A DNA stretch of 64,000 nucleotides from the NCBI GenBank assembly GCA_947258655.1, contig CAMYJD010000008.1, positions 1-64,000 of the forward strand, read 5' to 3'. The stretch is from an uncultured Gammaproteobacteria bacterium. Lineage in GTDB: Bacteria; Pseudomonadota; Gammaproteobacteria; JAADHQ01. This document shows, piece after piece, positions 48,106 to 57,156 of this stretch. Numbering within the stretch: position 1 is the stretch's first letter; each line of letters starts with the position of its first letter. A program made the position numbers and the translations under genes. The notes beneath the pieces are model-generated. The model did no database searches. It saw only the letters and a program-made list of their open reading frames with translations, and was not told where the DNA came from.

Positions 48106-49632
48106 TCATGCCAACTGATCATCGGCAACATGGTACTTGGGATCTTCAAGTACATTGACCTCTACCAGGTTGCCGGCCTTCTTCAGCAAACCCCTGCATT
48201 CCGGGCTCAGATGGCGCAGATGCAGGGTCTTGCCTGCCTTGATATATTTTTCCGCGAGGTTATCAATCGCCTCGATGGCGGAGTGATCGACCACGCGCGA
48301 GTCCTGAAATTCGATAATAACATCATCCGGGTCCGTTGCGGGATGAAAGAAATCACGGAAATGCTTGACCGAAGCAAAAAACAGCGGCCCGCTCAGCTCA
48401 TAAATCTTGGAGCCATTATCATCGATATAGTGCTGCACGCTGATTTGCTTGGCATGTTCCCAGGCAAATACCAGCGCCGAAACGATCACACCCACTATGA
48501 CGGCAATGGCCAGGTCGGTGACCACGGTCACGGCCGATACCAACACCAGTACGAACACATCGCTGCCAGGCACCTTGCCGATCACGCGCAGACTCGACCA
48601 TTCAAATGTTGCCATAACGACAATAAACATAACACCGACCAGTGCCGCCAGCGGGATCTGTTCGATCAACTGGTAACCGAACAGGATAAAGCTGAGCAGA
48701 AACAAGGCCGCCGCAACAGCAGACAGGCGTTGATGTCCGCCCGAATTGATATTGATCATGCTCTGCCCAATCATCGCGCAACCGCCCATGCCGCCAAACA
48801 GTCCGGTCACGGTGTTGGCAATCCCCTGCCCAACGCACTCGCGGTTACCACGCCCGCGGGTATTGGTCAGGTCATCGATCAGGTTCAGGGTCAACAGGGA
48901 TTCGATCAGGCCGATCGCGGCCAGGATAACCGCGTAGGGCAGAATGATCTTCAGGGTCTCGAGATTCCAGGGCACATCGGGTATATGAAAGTCAGGCAGA
49001 CTGCCTTGCAGTGAACTCAGGTTACCGACCGTCGTGGTGTCGATATCGAGGCCAATGACCAGTAGCGATACAACGACGATGGCTGCCAATGAAGACGGGA
49101 TCGCCGTGGTCAGTTTAGGCAGGTACTGAATAATGACCATCGTCAACACAATCAGGCCGAGGAAAGTCCATAGCACCGTATCCGCCATCCATTGTTTGGC
49201 GTCATCCGGCCCGACCTGAAAATGCTGCAACTGCGACAGGAGAATGACAATCGCCAGGCCGTTAACAAAACCCAGCATGACCGGGTGCGGGACGATGCGA
49301 ATAAACTTGCCCAGCCTCAGAACCCCGGCCGTCATCTGCAACAACCCGGTCAACACCACCGTCGCGAACAAGTACTCGACACCATGGTCTGCAACCAGGG
49401 CGACCATGACCACGGCCATGGACCCGGTCGCTCCCGAGATCATGCCCGGCCGCCCACCAAAGATCGCCGCCAGCAGGCCGACCATGAAGGCCGCATACAG
49501 GCCGACCATCGCCGGCACATCGGCGACAAACGCGAAGGCGACAGCCTCGGGGACCAATGCCAGTGCGACCGTCAGACCGGACAGGATTTCATTACGAAAA
49601 CAGACACGGCTGGCGCAACCTAGCTGAAACAT
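48106..49632 (-). CDS. SulP-family anion transporter with STAS domain
   Basis: A 508-residue SLC26/SulP transporter. The membrane part has about 11-14 helices and starts with EILSGLTVALALVPEAVAFAF, the family signature; SGATGSMAVVM and GMGGCAMIGQSMININSGG follow. The C-terminal STAS domain is about 385-490 (IIEFQDSRVVDHSAIEAIDNLAEKY in part). Substrates in the family include sulfate, bicarbonate and dicarboxylates; which one cannot be told. GAGG lies 6 bases before the ATG. Confidence 0.93.
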   Translation of the reverse strand: MFQLGCASRVCFRNEILSGLTVALALVPEAVAFAFVADVPAMVGLYAAFMVGLLAAIFGGRPGMISGATGSMAVVMVALVADHGVEYLFATVVLTGLLQMTAGVLRLGKFIRIVPHPVMLGFVNGLAIVILLSQLQHFQVGPDDAKQWMADTVLWTFLGLIVLTMVIIQYLPKLTTAIPSSLAAIVVVSLLVIGLDIDTTTVGNLSSLQGSLPDFHIPDVPWNLETLKIILPYAVILAAIGLIESLLTLNLIDDLTNTRGRGNRECVGQGIANTVTGLFGGMGGCAMIGQSMININSGGHQRLSAVAAALFLLSFILFGYQLIEQIPLAALVGVMFIVVMATFEWSSLRVIGKVPGSDVFVLVLVSAVTVVTDLAIAVIVGVIVSALVFAWEHAKQISVQHYIDDNGSKIYELSGPLFFASVKHFRDFFHPATDPDDVIIEFQDSRVVDHSAIEAIDNLAEKYIKAGKTLHLRHLSPECRGLLKKAGNLVEVNVLEDPKYHVADDQLA

Positions 49633-50106
49633 AGACGACCTCGAATAATTAGGGCTTGGAAATAGCGCGCATAATATCAGATATACCTTATATACCCCAG
49701 TGGTTTGTCAGTTGACGTTTTTGAAAACCCGGGTATTGGATCACTGGCATGGACGCTAACGACGATCCCGAACGCCGGTATTAATGCAAGTACCACTGAA
49801 CATTCGGGCTGGTCACTAACCTGAACCGTAAAATTGAACAGCTCCGGCTGTGTGCGGACATGTCACGCCAATCACTTAGCGCCGTCTCGATATCGGCAGT
49901 GCGTGCAAATTATTTATTATATTACAGATAGTTATATAAACATCGACGGCGTGGGCCGGGGTACCCTGGACGCCACGACGTCCGCCATTTTGCAATTTAT
50001 AGATCCGGGTACCTGTAATAATAATTCAGAAGTAAAAAAATAATGTTAAAATTTATTAAACTTTTTCTTGCAATATCACTACACATTGTACTACTATAAT
50101 CACACA
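49633..50106. other. Intergenic region upstream of sulP and of the riboswitch
   Basis: A 474-base gap between divergent genes. It must carry the leftward sulP promoter and, near 50040-50100 where it is AT-rich, the rightward promoter for the riboswitch transcript. TTGCAA (50070) with TATAAT (50095) at a longer than ideal spacing is a weak candidate. No protein-like frame is convincing here. Confidence 0.45.
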
Positions 50107-50195
50107 ATCTGACAAGGGCAATTCTATCCGAAAGGTGGGGGCGCAAAGCTACCGGTCTAAAAGTCACGCGACTTACGACGGCGGGGTTACCAGAT
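50107..50195 (+). promoter_or_regulatory. c-di-GMP-I (GEMM-I) riboswitch aptamer
   Basis: The sequence matches the GEMM-I aptamer typified by Vibrio cholerae Vc2. A closing helix ATCTG (50107-50111) / CAGAT (50191-50195) encloses AGGGCAA, a first stem capped by a GAAA tetraloop (TATCC-GAAA-GGTGG), the conserved GCGCAAAGCTACCGG, TCTAAAA, a second stem GTC-ACGC-GAC, and GGCGGGGTTACC, the tetraloop-receptor side. The conserved G and C that contact the ligand in Vc2 are kept. It lies 152 bases upstream of a PilZ-like protein gene on the same strand, so c-di-GMP very likely controls that gene's expression. Confidence 0.92.
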
Positions 50196-50346
50196 ACACG
50201 CGTACTGTTCAGCATCGCTGATAACGCTACCCCCCTTGGCCTTATTGGCCGCACCGGATCCACCTGTTCAATTGTGTATTTATGCTGGCTTGCAGTCAAT
50301 CAACACTATCGGCTGCTGCTATTAACCGATTTTTTGGAACAACTTG
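50196..50346 (+). promoter_or_regulatory. Likely riboswitch expression platform
   Basis: Between aptamer and start codon are a GGCC-TTATT-GGCC hairpin (about 50238-50250) and, just before the start codon, ATCGG (50308-50312) / CCGAT (50326-50330) followed by TTTTT (50331-50335) and the GGAAC ribosome-binding site. The latter stem is short but could work as a terminator or hide the binding site. Whether c-di-GMP turns the gene on or off cannot be told. Confidence 0.45.
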
Positions 50347-52203
50347 ATGAATCTGACCACACAATTCACTGAATCTGGTAAACCTGCCCTGGATAAAATA
50401 TTGCACGCCGACCTGTTGGGGCAATGGCTGGCGCAACTACCGGCAGCGGATTCTATTACCAGCGCAAATATGTTGCTTGAATTGCTGACCCAATTTAACC
50501 ACCAGGCCTGCAGTGCCAACAAACGCTTCGAACTGTTGGCTACGCTGCAAGCGGATATGGACAGAACGCTGAAGGCATTGAAAAAACGTTGCAGACACGC
50601 GACTGTGCCGCTGCCCCACAAAAAACAGATCATCTCCACTCTGCGTAAAGACCTGCTGAGCGAGTATGCCAATGCCTACAAGACCATCGCGGCAGACATC
50701 ATCAATGCGGACCATCGCAATAAAAAACAGTCCGGCTTGCTCAGCGAGGCCATTTATCAAGCGATCAGCCTGATGTCACAATATATAATCGAGACCTTTC
50801 TGTTATATCAACCATTACCGCATGATTGCTGGAGAGATATTCATCAGCTTTATGCCCATGCAGAAGGAAATCATATAGCACACGCACCTGTCCGCGACCT
50901 GAATGACAGGACCATCACCCATATATACAAACGCATTGTACTGCTGGCACTGGCCAATCCATATCAAATGATGTCCGGCGAAGCGGAAAACGTATATGAC
51001 AATCTGGACAACTGGGCCACGGCCTGTAGCATCACTGATCTGGGCACAGCATCTCCCGCAGGCAAGTGTTTTATCGATTTATCCCATGACCTGCCGCCCA
51101 GACGTCTACGCGCCAACGAAGGCTGGAGCAGGGTCACGCCGGTTGAGGGTCGAATTATCAACATTGATGGTTTGCTGGAACAAGTTAACACATGCATAAA
51201 TGCCGTTCATACAGGCAGACAACAGACAAAACTGAAAAATCGCCTGCAACGTGACCTGTGCCTGCGTCTGGTGCAGGCCTGGGGACCCAGGCAGGAACGT
51301 CAGCATGAGCGTATCGATAGTAACGGAAATGTGCTTATGGCCGCCGGCCTGAGCGCTGTCCATTATTATCTTAACGGGGAAGCACCGTTTAAGCCTGCAC
51401 TGGATCCTGCTGCCGAGGCTACGCCTGACAATCACCAACCGATTGATAAGCAGCACGGACTCAATCTGATGCCACTGGATGAACACTATCTCGGCAATGA
51501 TGCCGGCATCAATAATGCCGCAACAAGCCATTCATCTTCTTCAACAAAGCCTGTGTTTAATAGTAATCAGCTCAATAATCCGTGGGATACACAGACGCAG
51601 ATCAACACGTACATGAACACGCAGGCTGAGGCGGAAGGGAAACATGCACCCTATATTTCTTCCATATGGACAGCGCAGAATCAATCGCAAGGTGGCATGG
51701 CGCTGTACTGCAATGTCGATACTATCAATACATCTTCGCCGCAAAACCTGTCTGATCATGGCGCATCACTATCGTTCAATGGTGATCATCGCCTCAGGGT
51801 TAATGTAGGCGATATTGTTGTTTACCAGGAAAAACAGAAAAATAATGGCTGGGCCACAGGCGTTATTCGTTGGCTCAGGTCTGACACCGGAGTACGTCTG
51901 GATGTGGGCATTAAAAAGATTTCCGGCACTGCGATGGCCGTATCAACGCAGGCCGTGGTCGGCACCGGTAAGGGTGGAGATTGCTTTCGCGCTATTATTA
52001 TCCGTGAAGTGAACGCTAACGGCACAGATTTCTCGATCATCACGCCCTCCGTGATCTATGACCTTGATACGATACTGGAGGTCCGCAACAACAAGCGCAA
52101 ACAGTACATCAAACTCGAAACAATGCTGGATTCGACTGCTTCCTACTCCCATTTTACGTTAACAAGGATCAGCTTCCCCAGCAGTGCCAGTCGGGCCGAC
52201 TGA
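50347..52203 (+). CDS. Large protein with C-terminal PilZ-like domain (paralogue B), riboswitch-controlled
   Basis: A 618-residue paralogue of the protein at 35782. I start it at ATG 50347; a TTG one codon earlier is possible. Matching segments include WRDIHQLYAHAEGN, IYKRIVLLALANPYQMMSGEAENVYDNL, HERIDSNGNVLMAAGLSAVHYYLN, and the PilZ-type NQSQGGMAL (N-x-S-x-x-G) with LRVNVGDIVVYQEK and VIRWLRSDTG. A roughly 100-residue polar insertion precedes the C-terminal domain (about 345-435). Function is unknown; c-di-GMP binding is inferred. It follows the GEMM-I riboswitch and converges on the serine-hydrolase gene. Confidence 0.72.
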   Translation: MNLTTQFTESGKPALDKILHADLLGQWLAQLPAADSITSANMLLELLTQFNHQACSANKRFELLATLQADMDRTLKALKKRCRHATVPLPHKKQIISTLRKDLLSEYANAYKTIAADIINADHRNKKQSGLLSEAIYQAISLMSQYIIETFLLYQPLPHDCWRDIHQLYAHAEGNHIAHAPVRDLNDRTITHIYKRIVLLALANPYQMMSGEAENVYDNLDNWATACSITDLGTASPAGKCFIDLSHDLPPRRLRANEGWSRVTPVEGRIINIDGLLEQVNTCINAVHTGRQQTKLKNRLQRDLCLRLVQAWGPRQERQHERIDSNGNVLMAAGLSAVHYYLNGEAPFKPALDPAAEATPDNHQPIDKQHGLNLMPLDEHYLGNDAGINNAATSHSSSSTKPVFNSNQLNNPWDTQTQINTYMNTQAEAEGKHAPYISSIWTAQNQSQGGMALYCNVDTINTSSPQNLSDHGASLSFNGDHRLRVNVGDIVVYQEKQKNNGWATGVIRWLRSDTGVRLDVGIKKISGTAMAVSTQAVVGTGKGGDCFRAIIIREVNANGTDFSIITPSVIYDLDTILEVRNNKRKQYIKLETMLDSTASYSHFTLTRISFPSSASRAD

Positions 52204-52218
52204 TGGGGACCGTGTATC

Positions 52219-54015
52219 TCATTGAGCCGTTGCGCGCACGATTTCATATCCCGAGTAAAGCAGGAACTGCTCACCATCACGTTGCAGCAGGCGCATAGTC
52301 TCTCCCATACCGCGACCGATTCCGGCAATTACGACCGCGTCATCTGCAACCGGCAGTAACGCCATCTTGATCTGTTGATCGGCGAAAACAGGCATACGAT
52401 AACGGACGATGATCAGGCCATCTTCAACGGCCAGCTCGATATCCTCTATCGGCATGGCCGAGTCCGGGTTTCTGATGCGTAAACGCCCCAGCCAGTTATG
52501 TATTTTTTCCGGTATGGCCTTTTTGCTTATTTTTTCGGCCAACAGGAATTCCCTACCTCCGGATCTAAGAACCAACACTTGTCGACCATTGATAACTGCC
52601 GGCCTGATCAACAGCCCGTCCAGGCCTGAAACGGACAATGGTATCAGGCCCAACAGTTTGTATTGCGGACTCATCCAGCCCCCTTTGCGCGCCCGTAATG
52701 ACAGGTTTTTTCCGATCGCCCTGGCCGTGTACTGCCTGTCCTTGCGCTCGACTTCAATCAGACCTGCAGCACCCGCATAATAACCTTCGAGCGGGAAGGG
52801 CAGGTTTTCCATGGCATCGACAAGAGCAGGTAATTCCTCTGTATTATTGTCGGCCGGTTTACGCCCTGTTGTGACTTCCAGCGCCAGTTTCAGCGCCGCG
52901 TCTGCAACCTTGTCCACCACCGCCCTGCCTGATGCAGCATTACTCAGGACAATGACGCCGAGCTTGTGGTCCGGCAATATCGCCAGTTGACTGTGATAAA
53001 GTAAGGTACCACCCGCATGTGAAGCCTTGCGTTCTCCCCCCACCTTCGACTTCGATTCGAGAAACCAGGCCAGACCCATCTCAAGATCAAAATCCAGCGC
53101 GACATCGGCATTCTGACGCGCCAGCATCTCGGTCAACGTGTCTGCCTGTATAATCTGCCGGCCACCACTGGCACCATTTGCGAACACCATTTTGACAAAT
53201 TGCGACAGGTCCTCGACGCTGGTATGCAGTGCGCCAGCCGGGACATCCCTTAACCCAACCAGCTCGACCGCAGCACCATCACGATACCCGGTGGCCATCA
53301 TTGCCATATGCTCTGTCGAAGGCTGAAAAGACGAGTCGTGCATATTCAAGGGCTGGAACAATGCCTGCTCCATATGTTGTGCATATTCCCTACCGGCCAC
53401 AGTGGCTACGGCATGACCGAGCAGGCTGTAACCGAGATTGGAATATAAAAAGGCCTGCCGTGGCGGCAACGCGACATACTCATCCCTGATCTGCTCTACC
53501 AGCCTTGTATAAGGCTCGGGATTATCAACCCACATCCCGGCGTTACGGCTATTCGGCAAACCTGCATGATGGGTCATCAGATGACGCGGGGTAATCTTGA
53601 TATCAGATTCAAAACGGCTTTTGATGGAGAACGCAGGCAGGTATGTCGTCAATGGTGCATCGATATCCATGTTGCCCTGTTCGACGAGTTGCATCGCAGC
53701 CGTTGCGGTAAACAGTTTCGATATCGAGCCGGCACGATACAGTGTTTTGCCGCTGGCCTGTTTTTTCCCGGCCACATCGGCATAACCAAATCCCGCGGAC
53801 CATACAATACGCTGATCATCCACCAATGCAATGCTGACGGCCGGCACATTGGCGTCCTTCATTTCCTTTTCAATCAGCCATGACAGGTATTGCCTGGCAT
53901 AACTATAGTCACCCTGCGACAGGTTGTGCGGTTTTTTCGGCGCTGTAGAACAGGCGCTGAGCAGCAGCGGCACCAGAAAAGGTAACATCAAGCGTTTTTT
54001 TCGTATTTGCATCAA
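52219..54015 (-). CDS. Lipoprotein serine hydrolase of the class C beta-lactamase family
   Basis: A 598-residue lipoprotein (lipobox LLLSACSTA, C22). The N-terminal 370 residues are a penicillin-binding-protein-like hydrolase with S97-x-x-K100 (SISK), Y191-x-N193 (YSN) and an HAGG motif at H333 in place of KTG. About 210 C-terminal residues form a beta-rich extension of unknown role. Members include D-aminopeptidases, esterases and peptidoglycan carboxypeptidases; beta-lactamase activity should not be assumed. It stands alone, convergent with the PilZ-like gene (15-base gap). Confidence 0.88.
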   Translation of the reverse strand: MMQIRKKRLMLPFLVPLLLSACSTAPKKPHNLSQGDYSYARQYLSWLIEKEMKDANVPAVSIALVDDQRIVWSAGFGYADVAGKKQASGKTLYRAGSISKLFTATAAMQLVEQGNMDIDAPLTTYLPAFSIKSRFESDIKITPRHLMTHHAGLPNSRNAGMWVDNPEPYTRLVEQIRDEYVALPPRQAFLYSNLGYSLLGHAVATVAGREYAQHMEQALFQPLNMHDSSFQPSTEHMAMMATGYRDGAAVELVGLRDVPAGALHTSVEDLSQFVKMVFANGASGGRQIIQADTLTEMLARQNADVALDFDLEMGLAWFLESKSKVGGERKASHAGGTLLYHSQLAILPDHKLGVIVLSNAASGRAVVDKVADAALKLALEVTTGRKPADNNTEELPALVDAMENLPFPLEGYYAGAAGLIEVERKDRQYTARAIGKNLSLRARKGGWMSPQYKLLGLIPLSVSGLDGLLIRPAVINGRQVLVLRSGGREFLLAEKISKKAIPEKIHNWLGRLRIRNPDSAMPIEDIELAVEDGLIIVRYRMPVFADQQIKMALLPVADDAVVIAGIGRGMGETMRLLQRDGEQFLLYSGYEIVRATAQ

Positions 54016-54171
54016 CTGACTCCTTGTTGGCGGGCAGGTTAAATCCCTGCAGGTTTTAGCATAAAAATATTACACGTAAATATGATGATACTACTATTCG
54101 AGCGTACAACTTCCATTACCTGGTGCCAGATACGCATCCGATGTACGCTAATAGGGAATTCAACATTGAAT

Positions 54172-54771
54172 CTAGCGCGTCAATCCGGCCAGATAATTCT
54201 CGACCAACGAATCGATCAGTTCATAAACAGAATCGACACCGACTACATCCAGCTTACGCGTTACGGCCAGCATCGTGATACCGTGCACACTGCCCCATAA
54301 CACGCGTGCGGCCTTACCTACCTGTTGCTGATTATGTGTTGCGACGATCGGTTCCAGCACCTGTTCGAGCATCTCGAAACCGCGCGTGATGCGTTGTTGA
54401 TACCAGTCAGGCAAGGCATCCTTGTCCGGCAACGCGTGTTCAAAAATAAGCAGCCAGCGCTTGCTGTGTGCGGCTGCATAATCATAGTAGGTTCGACATA
54501 AAGCCTTGATGCAGTCCCCAGGTACCTGTTGTGTCGAGATCGTTGTTTCCATGGCCTGGTACAGTTCATCCAATGTGCGGCTATTGATATGCAGTATGAA
54601 CTCTTCCTGATTTTTGAACACCAGATACAGTGTACCCACCGTATAACCGATCTCGGTGGCGACCTTGCGTGCGCTGAGACCCTTGTAGCCCTGCGCATTG
54701 ATCAGGCGTTCGGCCGCCGCCAGCGCCATTTCCCTGATTTCATCACGACTGTGATCACTGCGGCGTGCCAT
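54172..54771 (-). CDS. TetR/AcrR-family transcriptional regulator
   Basis: A 199-residue regulator with an N-terminal helix-turn-helix (about 28-50: LSARKVATEIGYTVGTLYLVFKNQEEF) and a helical ligand domain containing WGSVHGITMLAV, seen in TetR_C_13-like members. It is divergent from the VIT/vWA-rhombosortase operon; three palindromes TGAACA-N-TGTTCA lie in the shared promoter region and are its likely operators. It probably represses itself and that operon until an unknown ligand binds. Confidence 0.9.
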   Translation of the reverse strand: MARRSDHSRDEIREMALAAAERLINAQGYKGLSARKVATEIGYTVGTLYLVFKNQEEFILHINSRTLDELYQAMETTISTQQVPGDCIKALCRTYYDYAAAHSKRWLLIFEHALPDKDALPDWYQQRITRGFEMLEQVLEPIVATHNQQQVGKAARVLWGSVHGITMLAVTRKLDVVGVDSVYELIDSLVENYLAGLTR

Positions 54772-54817
54772 ATAACCCCCTGAGCAGAATAATATTTTAA
54801 AAAAACTATAGCTAATT

Positions 54818-54834
54818 ATTGAACAATGTTCAAT
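54818..54834. promoter_or_regulatory. TetR operator candidate 1
   Basis: ATTGAACAATGTTCAAT, a perfect 17-base palindrome about a central A at 54826, 47 bases upstream of the TetR start. Closest of the three copies to tetR, so it probably mediates autoregulation. Confidence 0.8.
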
Positions 54835-54852
54835 TGCATGCTATAAATTAAC

Positions 54853-54865
54853 TGAACAGTGTTCA
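54853..54865. promoter_or_regulatory. TetR operator candidate 2
   Basis: TGAACAGTGTTCA, perfect apart from its central base at 54859, which is 33 bases from the centre of copy 1. Confidence 0.8.
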
Positions 54866-54910
54866 TTTATTCGCAAAAAACCCTGACGGGTATTTTATTT
54901 GAGCATTAAT

Positions 54911-54923
54911 TGAACAGTGTTTA
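54911..54923. promoter_or_regulatory. TetR operator candidate 3
   Basis: TGAACAGTGTTTA, one mismatch from the consensus, centred at 54917 and 68 bases upstream of the VIT/vWA start. A small ACCC-TGAC-GGGT hairpin followed by ATTTTATTT (54880-54900) lies between copies 2 and 3. Confidence 0.72.
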
Positions 54924-54984
54924 TTTATATGATTAGTTATATTTATCAATTAGTTATTAATATATGGATAGGGAGAAACAGACA

Positions 54985-57156
54985 ATGAAACACAGCAAAT
55001 CATTGCTAAAACGTATTAACAGCATCATGGCCATGGCCATGTGCATGCTGGGCGTACAACCACTCATGGCCGCTGGGCTGTTGACGCCGACCAACAGTAA
55101 TCTGCCGCCCCTCGAGATCCGTGATCACGAAGTCACGGTCACGATCGAGGACGGCTATGCGATCACGCGTGTCGAACAGGTCTTTCATAATCCGCATGCC
55201 CAGGACCTCGAGGCACGCTATTCGTTCCCGGTCCCCGAGCATGGTTCGGTCGCCGAGATGACGTTGTGGATCGACGGCAAACCGGTCAGCGGCGAGGTGC
55301 TGGAAAAGAAACAGGCACGCCAGCTCTATGAACAGGAAAAACAGGCCGGTCGTGATGCCGGCCTGACCGAGAAGGACAGCTACAAGACCTTCGAGGTCAT
55401 GGTTTCACCGGTGCGCGCAGGCAAGGACACGCGCGTGCGCATAGTTTATCTGCAACCGGCGCATATCGATACCGGCATCGGCCGCTATGTCTACCCGCTC
55501 GAGGAAGGCGGTGTCGATGAACAGAAACTGGCTTTCTGGACCGCGAACGACAAGGTCACAAACAAGTTCAATTTTAACCTGCAGATCAAGTCCGCCTACC
55601 CGGTCGATGCGGTACGGGTGCCTAACCACGGCAATGCCGCCATCAAGCAACACAGTGCCGGCGAATGGAACGTACAGATCGGTCATCAGGCAAACCCATC
55701 TGCGCTATCGAGCAACGCAAAGCCGAGCACTGCTGACGATGGTGCAGGTCCGGCGGCTGGAGCAAGTGCGAGCACGACCAATACGTCACACCCACTGGAA
55801 GGCAGTAACCCACCTGCAGCGGTTAACTTCAAGCCACAACAGGGAAATGCCGTATATACCCTGGACAAGGATCTGGTCGTTTACTGGCGTCACAAGCCCG
55901 GCCTGCCCGGCAGTGTCGACCTGGTAACCTATAAACCCGATGCCAGTGAACGCGGAACATTTATGATGGTCGTCACCCCCGGTGAAGACCTGAAACCGAT
56001 CAGCAAGGGCAAGGACTGGGTGTTTGTACTCGACATCTCCGGTTCGATGCAGGGTAAATATGCAACCCTTGCCGATGGTGTGCAGCGTGCATTGAAAAAG
56101 ATGCGTGCCGATGACCGTTTCCGCATTGTGCTGTTTAATAATCGTGCCACTGACCTGACTCCCGCTTACATCAATGCGACGCCGGACATGATCAAGCAAT
56201 ATAGTGACAAGCTTGCTGCGATCCAGCCGAACAGCGGCACTAACCTGTATCAGGGTCTGGCCAACGGCATCGGGCATATCGATGCCGATCGTACCAGTGC
56301 GATCGTGCTGGTAACCGATGGCGTTGCCAACGTCGGCGAAACCCATCAGCGTAAATTCATCGAACTGATCAGGCACAAGGACATTCGCCTGTTTACGATG
56401 ATTATGGGTAACAGCAGCAACCGTCCGATGCTCGAGGCGATGACGCGCGAATCCGGTGGTTTTGCAATCAGCATATCCAACAGCGATGATATCGTCGGTC
56501 AGATCCTGAAGGCCAGCAGCAAGGTCACGCATGAGGCGCTGCATGGCGTCAAGATAGAGATCGATGGCGTCAAGACCGCCGATATCACGCCGCACAAGAT
56601 CGGCAGCCTGTATCGCGGTCAGCAACTGGTTGTACTCGGCCACTACTGGGGTGACGGTCAAGCCACAGTCAGGATCAACGGCAAGGTGTCCGGCCAGACC
56701 AAGAGCTACCAGACCAACTTCAGCTTCCCGGGCACTAGCAGCGAGAATCCTGAAATCGAACGCCTGTGGGCCTATGCCAGCATCGAGGACATGATGGAAG
56801 AGATCAATAACTTCGGTGAGAAGGCAGACATCAAACAGGCGATTGTTGATCTCGGTGTCGAGTATGGCCTGGTCACTGACTACACGTCGATGATTGTGTT
56901 ACGTGACGAGGTGTTCACGGCGCACAATATCGAGCGCAGTAACCGCAAACGTCTGGCCGTCGAACAGGCCGCGCAACAGCAGCGCCAGGCACGTCCGGCC
57001 ACGAATCGACGCGTGGATACGCAACAACCGATGTATAGCTCCCCTCGTCCGAGCTTTGGCGGTGGCGCCATCGATCCGTGGAGCCTGGCATTGTTCGGCC
57101 TGTTGGCAGCCACGCTGGTGATCACAATCCGCAAGGAAAAAAGAAATGCCGCTTGA
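54985..57156 (+). CDS. VIT and von Willebrand A domain surface protein with GlyGly-CTERM-like tail
   Basis: A 723-residue exported protein; start at 54985 follows GGGAG by 9 bases. It has a signal peptide (about 1-30, ending MAA), a VIT domain (about 38-165), a low-complexity linker (about 235-280), and a vWA domain (about 335-520) with an intact MIDAS: D350-x-S352-x-S354 in DISGSMQG. The C-terminus is PSFGGGAIDPWSLALFGLL... followed by IRKEKR: glycine cluster, membrane helix and basic end, as in GlyGly-CTERM sorting signals. It resembles the 'marine proteobacterial sortase target' family but no sortase is present; the next gene, overlapping by 11 bases, is a rhombosortase. Confidence 0.9.
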   Translation: MKHSKSLLKRINSIMAMAMCMLGVQPLMAAGLLTPTNSNLPPLEIRDHEVTVTIEDGYAITRVEQVFHNPHAQDLEARYSFPVPEHGSVAEMTLWIDGKPVSGEVLEKKQARQLYEQEKQAGRDAGLTEKDSYKTFEVMVSPVRAGKDTRVRIVYLQPAHIDTGIGRYVYPLEEGGVDEQKLAFWTANDKVTNKFNFNLQIKSAYPVDAVRVPNHGNAAIKQHSAGEWNVQIGHQANPSALSSNAKPSTADDGAGPAAGASASTTNTSHPLEGSNPPAAVNFKPQQGNAVYTLDKDLVVYWRHKPGLPGSVDLVTYKPDASERGTFMMVVTPGEDLKPISKGKDWVFVLDISGSMQGKYATLADGVQRALKKMRADDRFRIVLFNNRATDLTPAYINATPDMIKQYSDKLAAIQPNSGTNLYQGLANGIGHIDADRTSAIVLVTDGVANVGETHQRKFIELIRHKDIRLFTMIMGNSSNRPMLEAMTRESGGFAISISNSDDIVGQILKASSKVTHEALHGVKIEIDGVKTADITPHKIGSLYRGQQLVVLGHYWGDGQATVRINGKVSGQTKSYQTNFSFPGTSSENPEIERLWAYASIEDMMEEINNFGEKADIKQAIVDLGVEYGLVTDYTSMIVLRDEVFTAHNIERSNRKRLAVEQAAQQQRQARPATNRRVDTQQPMYSSPRPSFGGGAIDPWSLALFGLLAATLVITIRKEKRNAA

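Noticed and set aside
49834-50043. 69-codon frame between sulP and the riboswitch
   Set aside because: No ribosome-binding site, low-complexity translation, and it lies where promoters are expected.
52219-54015. Beta-lactamase resistance gene
   Set aside because: The SxxK/YxN family contains many peptidases and esterases, the third motif is HAGG rather than KTG, and the C-terminal extension is not found in AmpC enzymes.
55786-56661. 291-codon open frame antisense to the VIT/vWA gene
   Set aside because: The plus-strand gene has clear VIT and MIDAS motifs; the antisense frame has no recognisable domain or ribosome-binding site.
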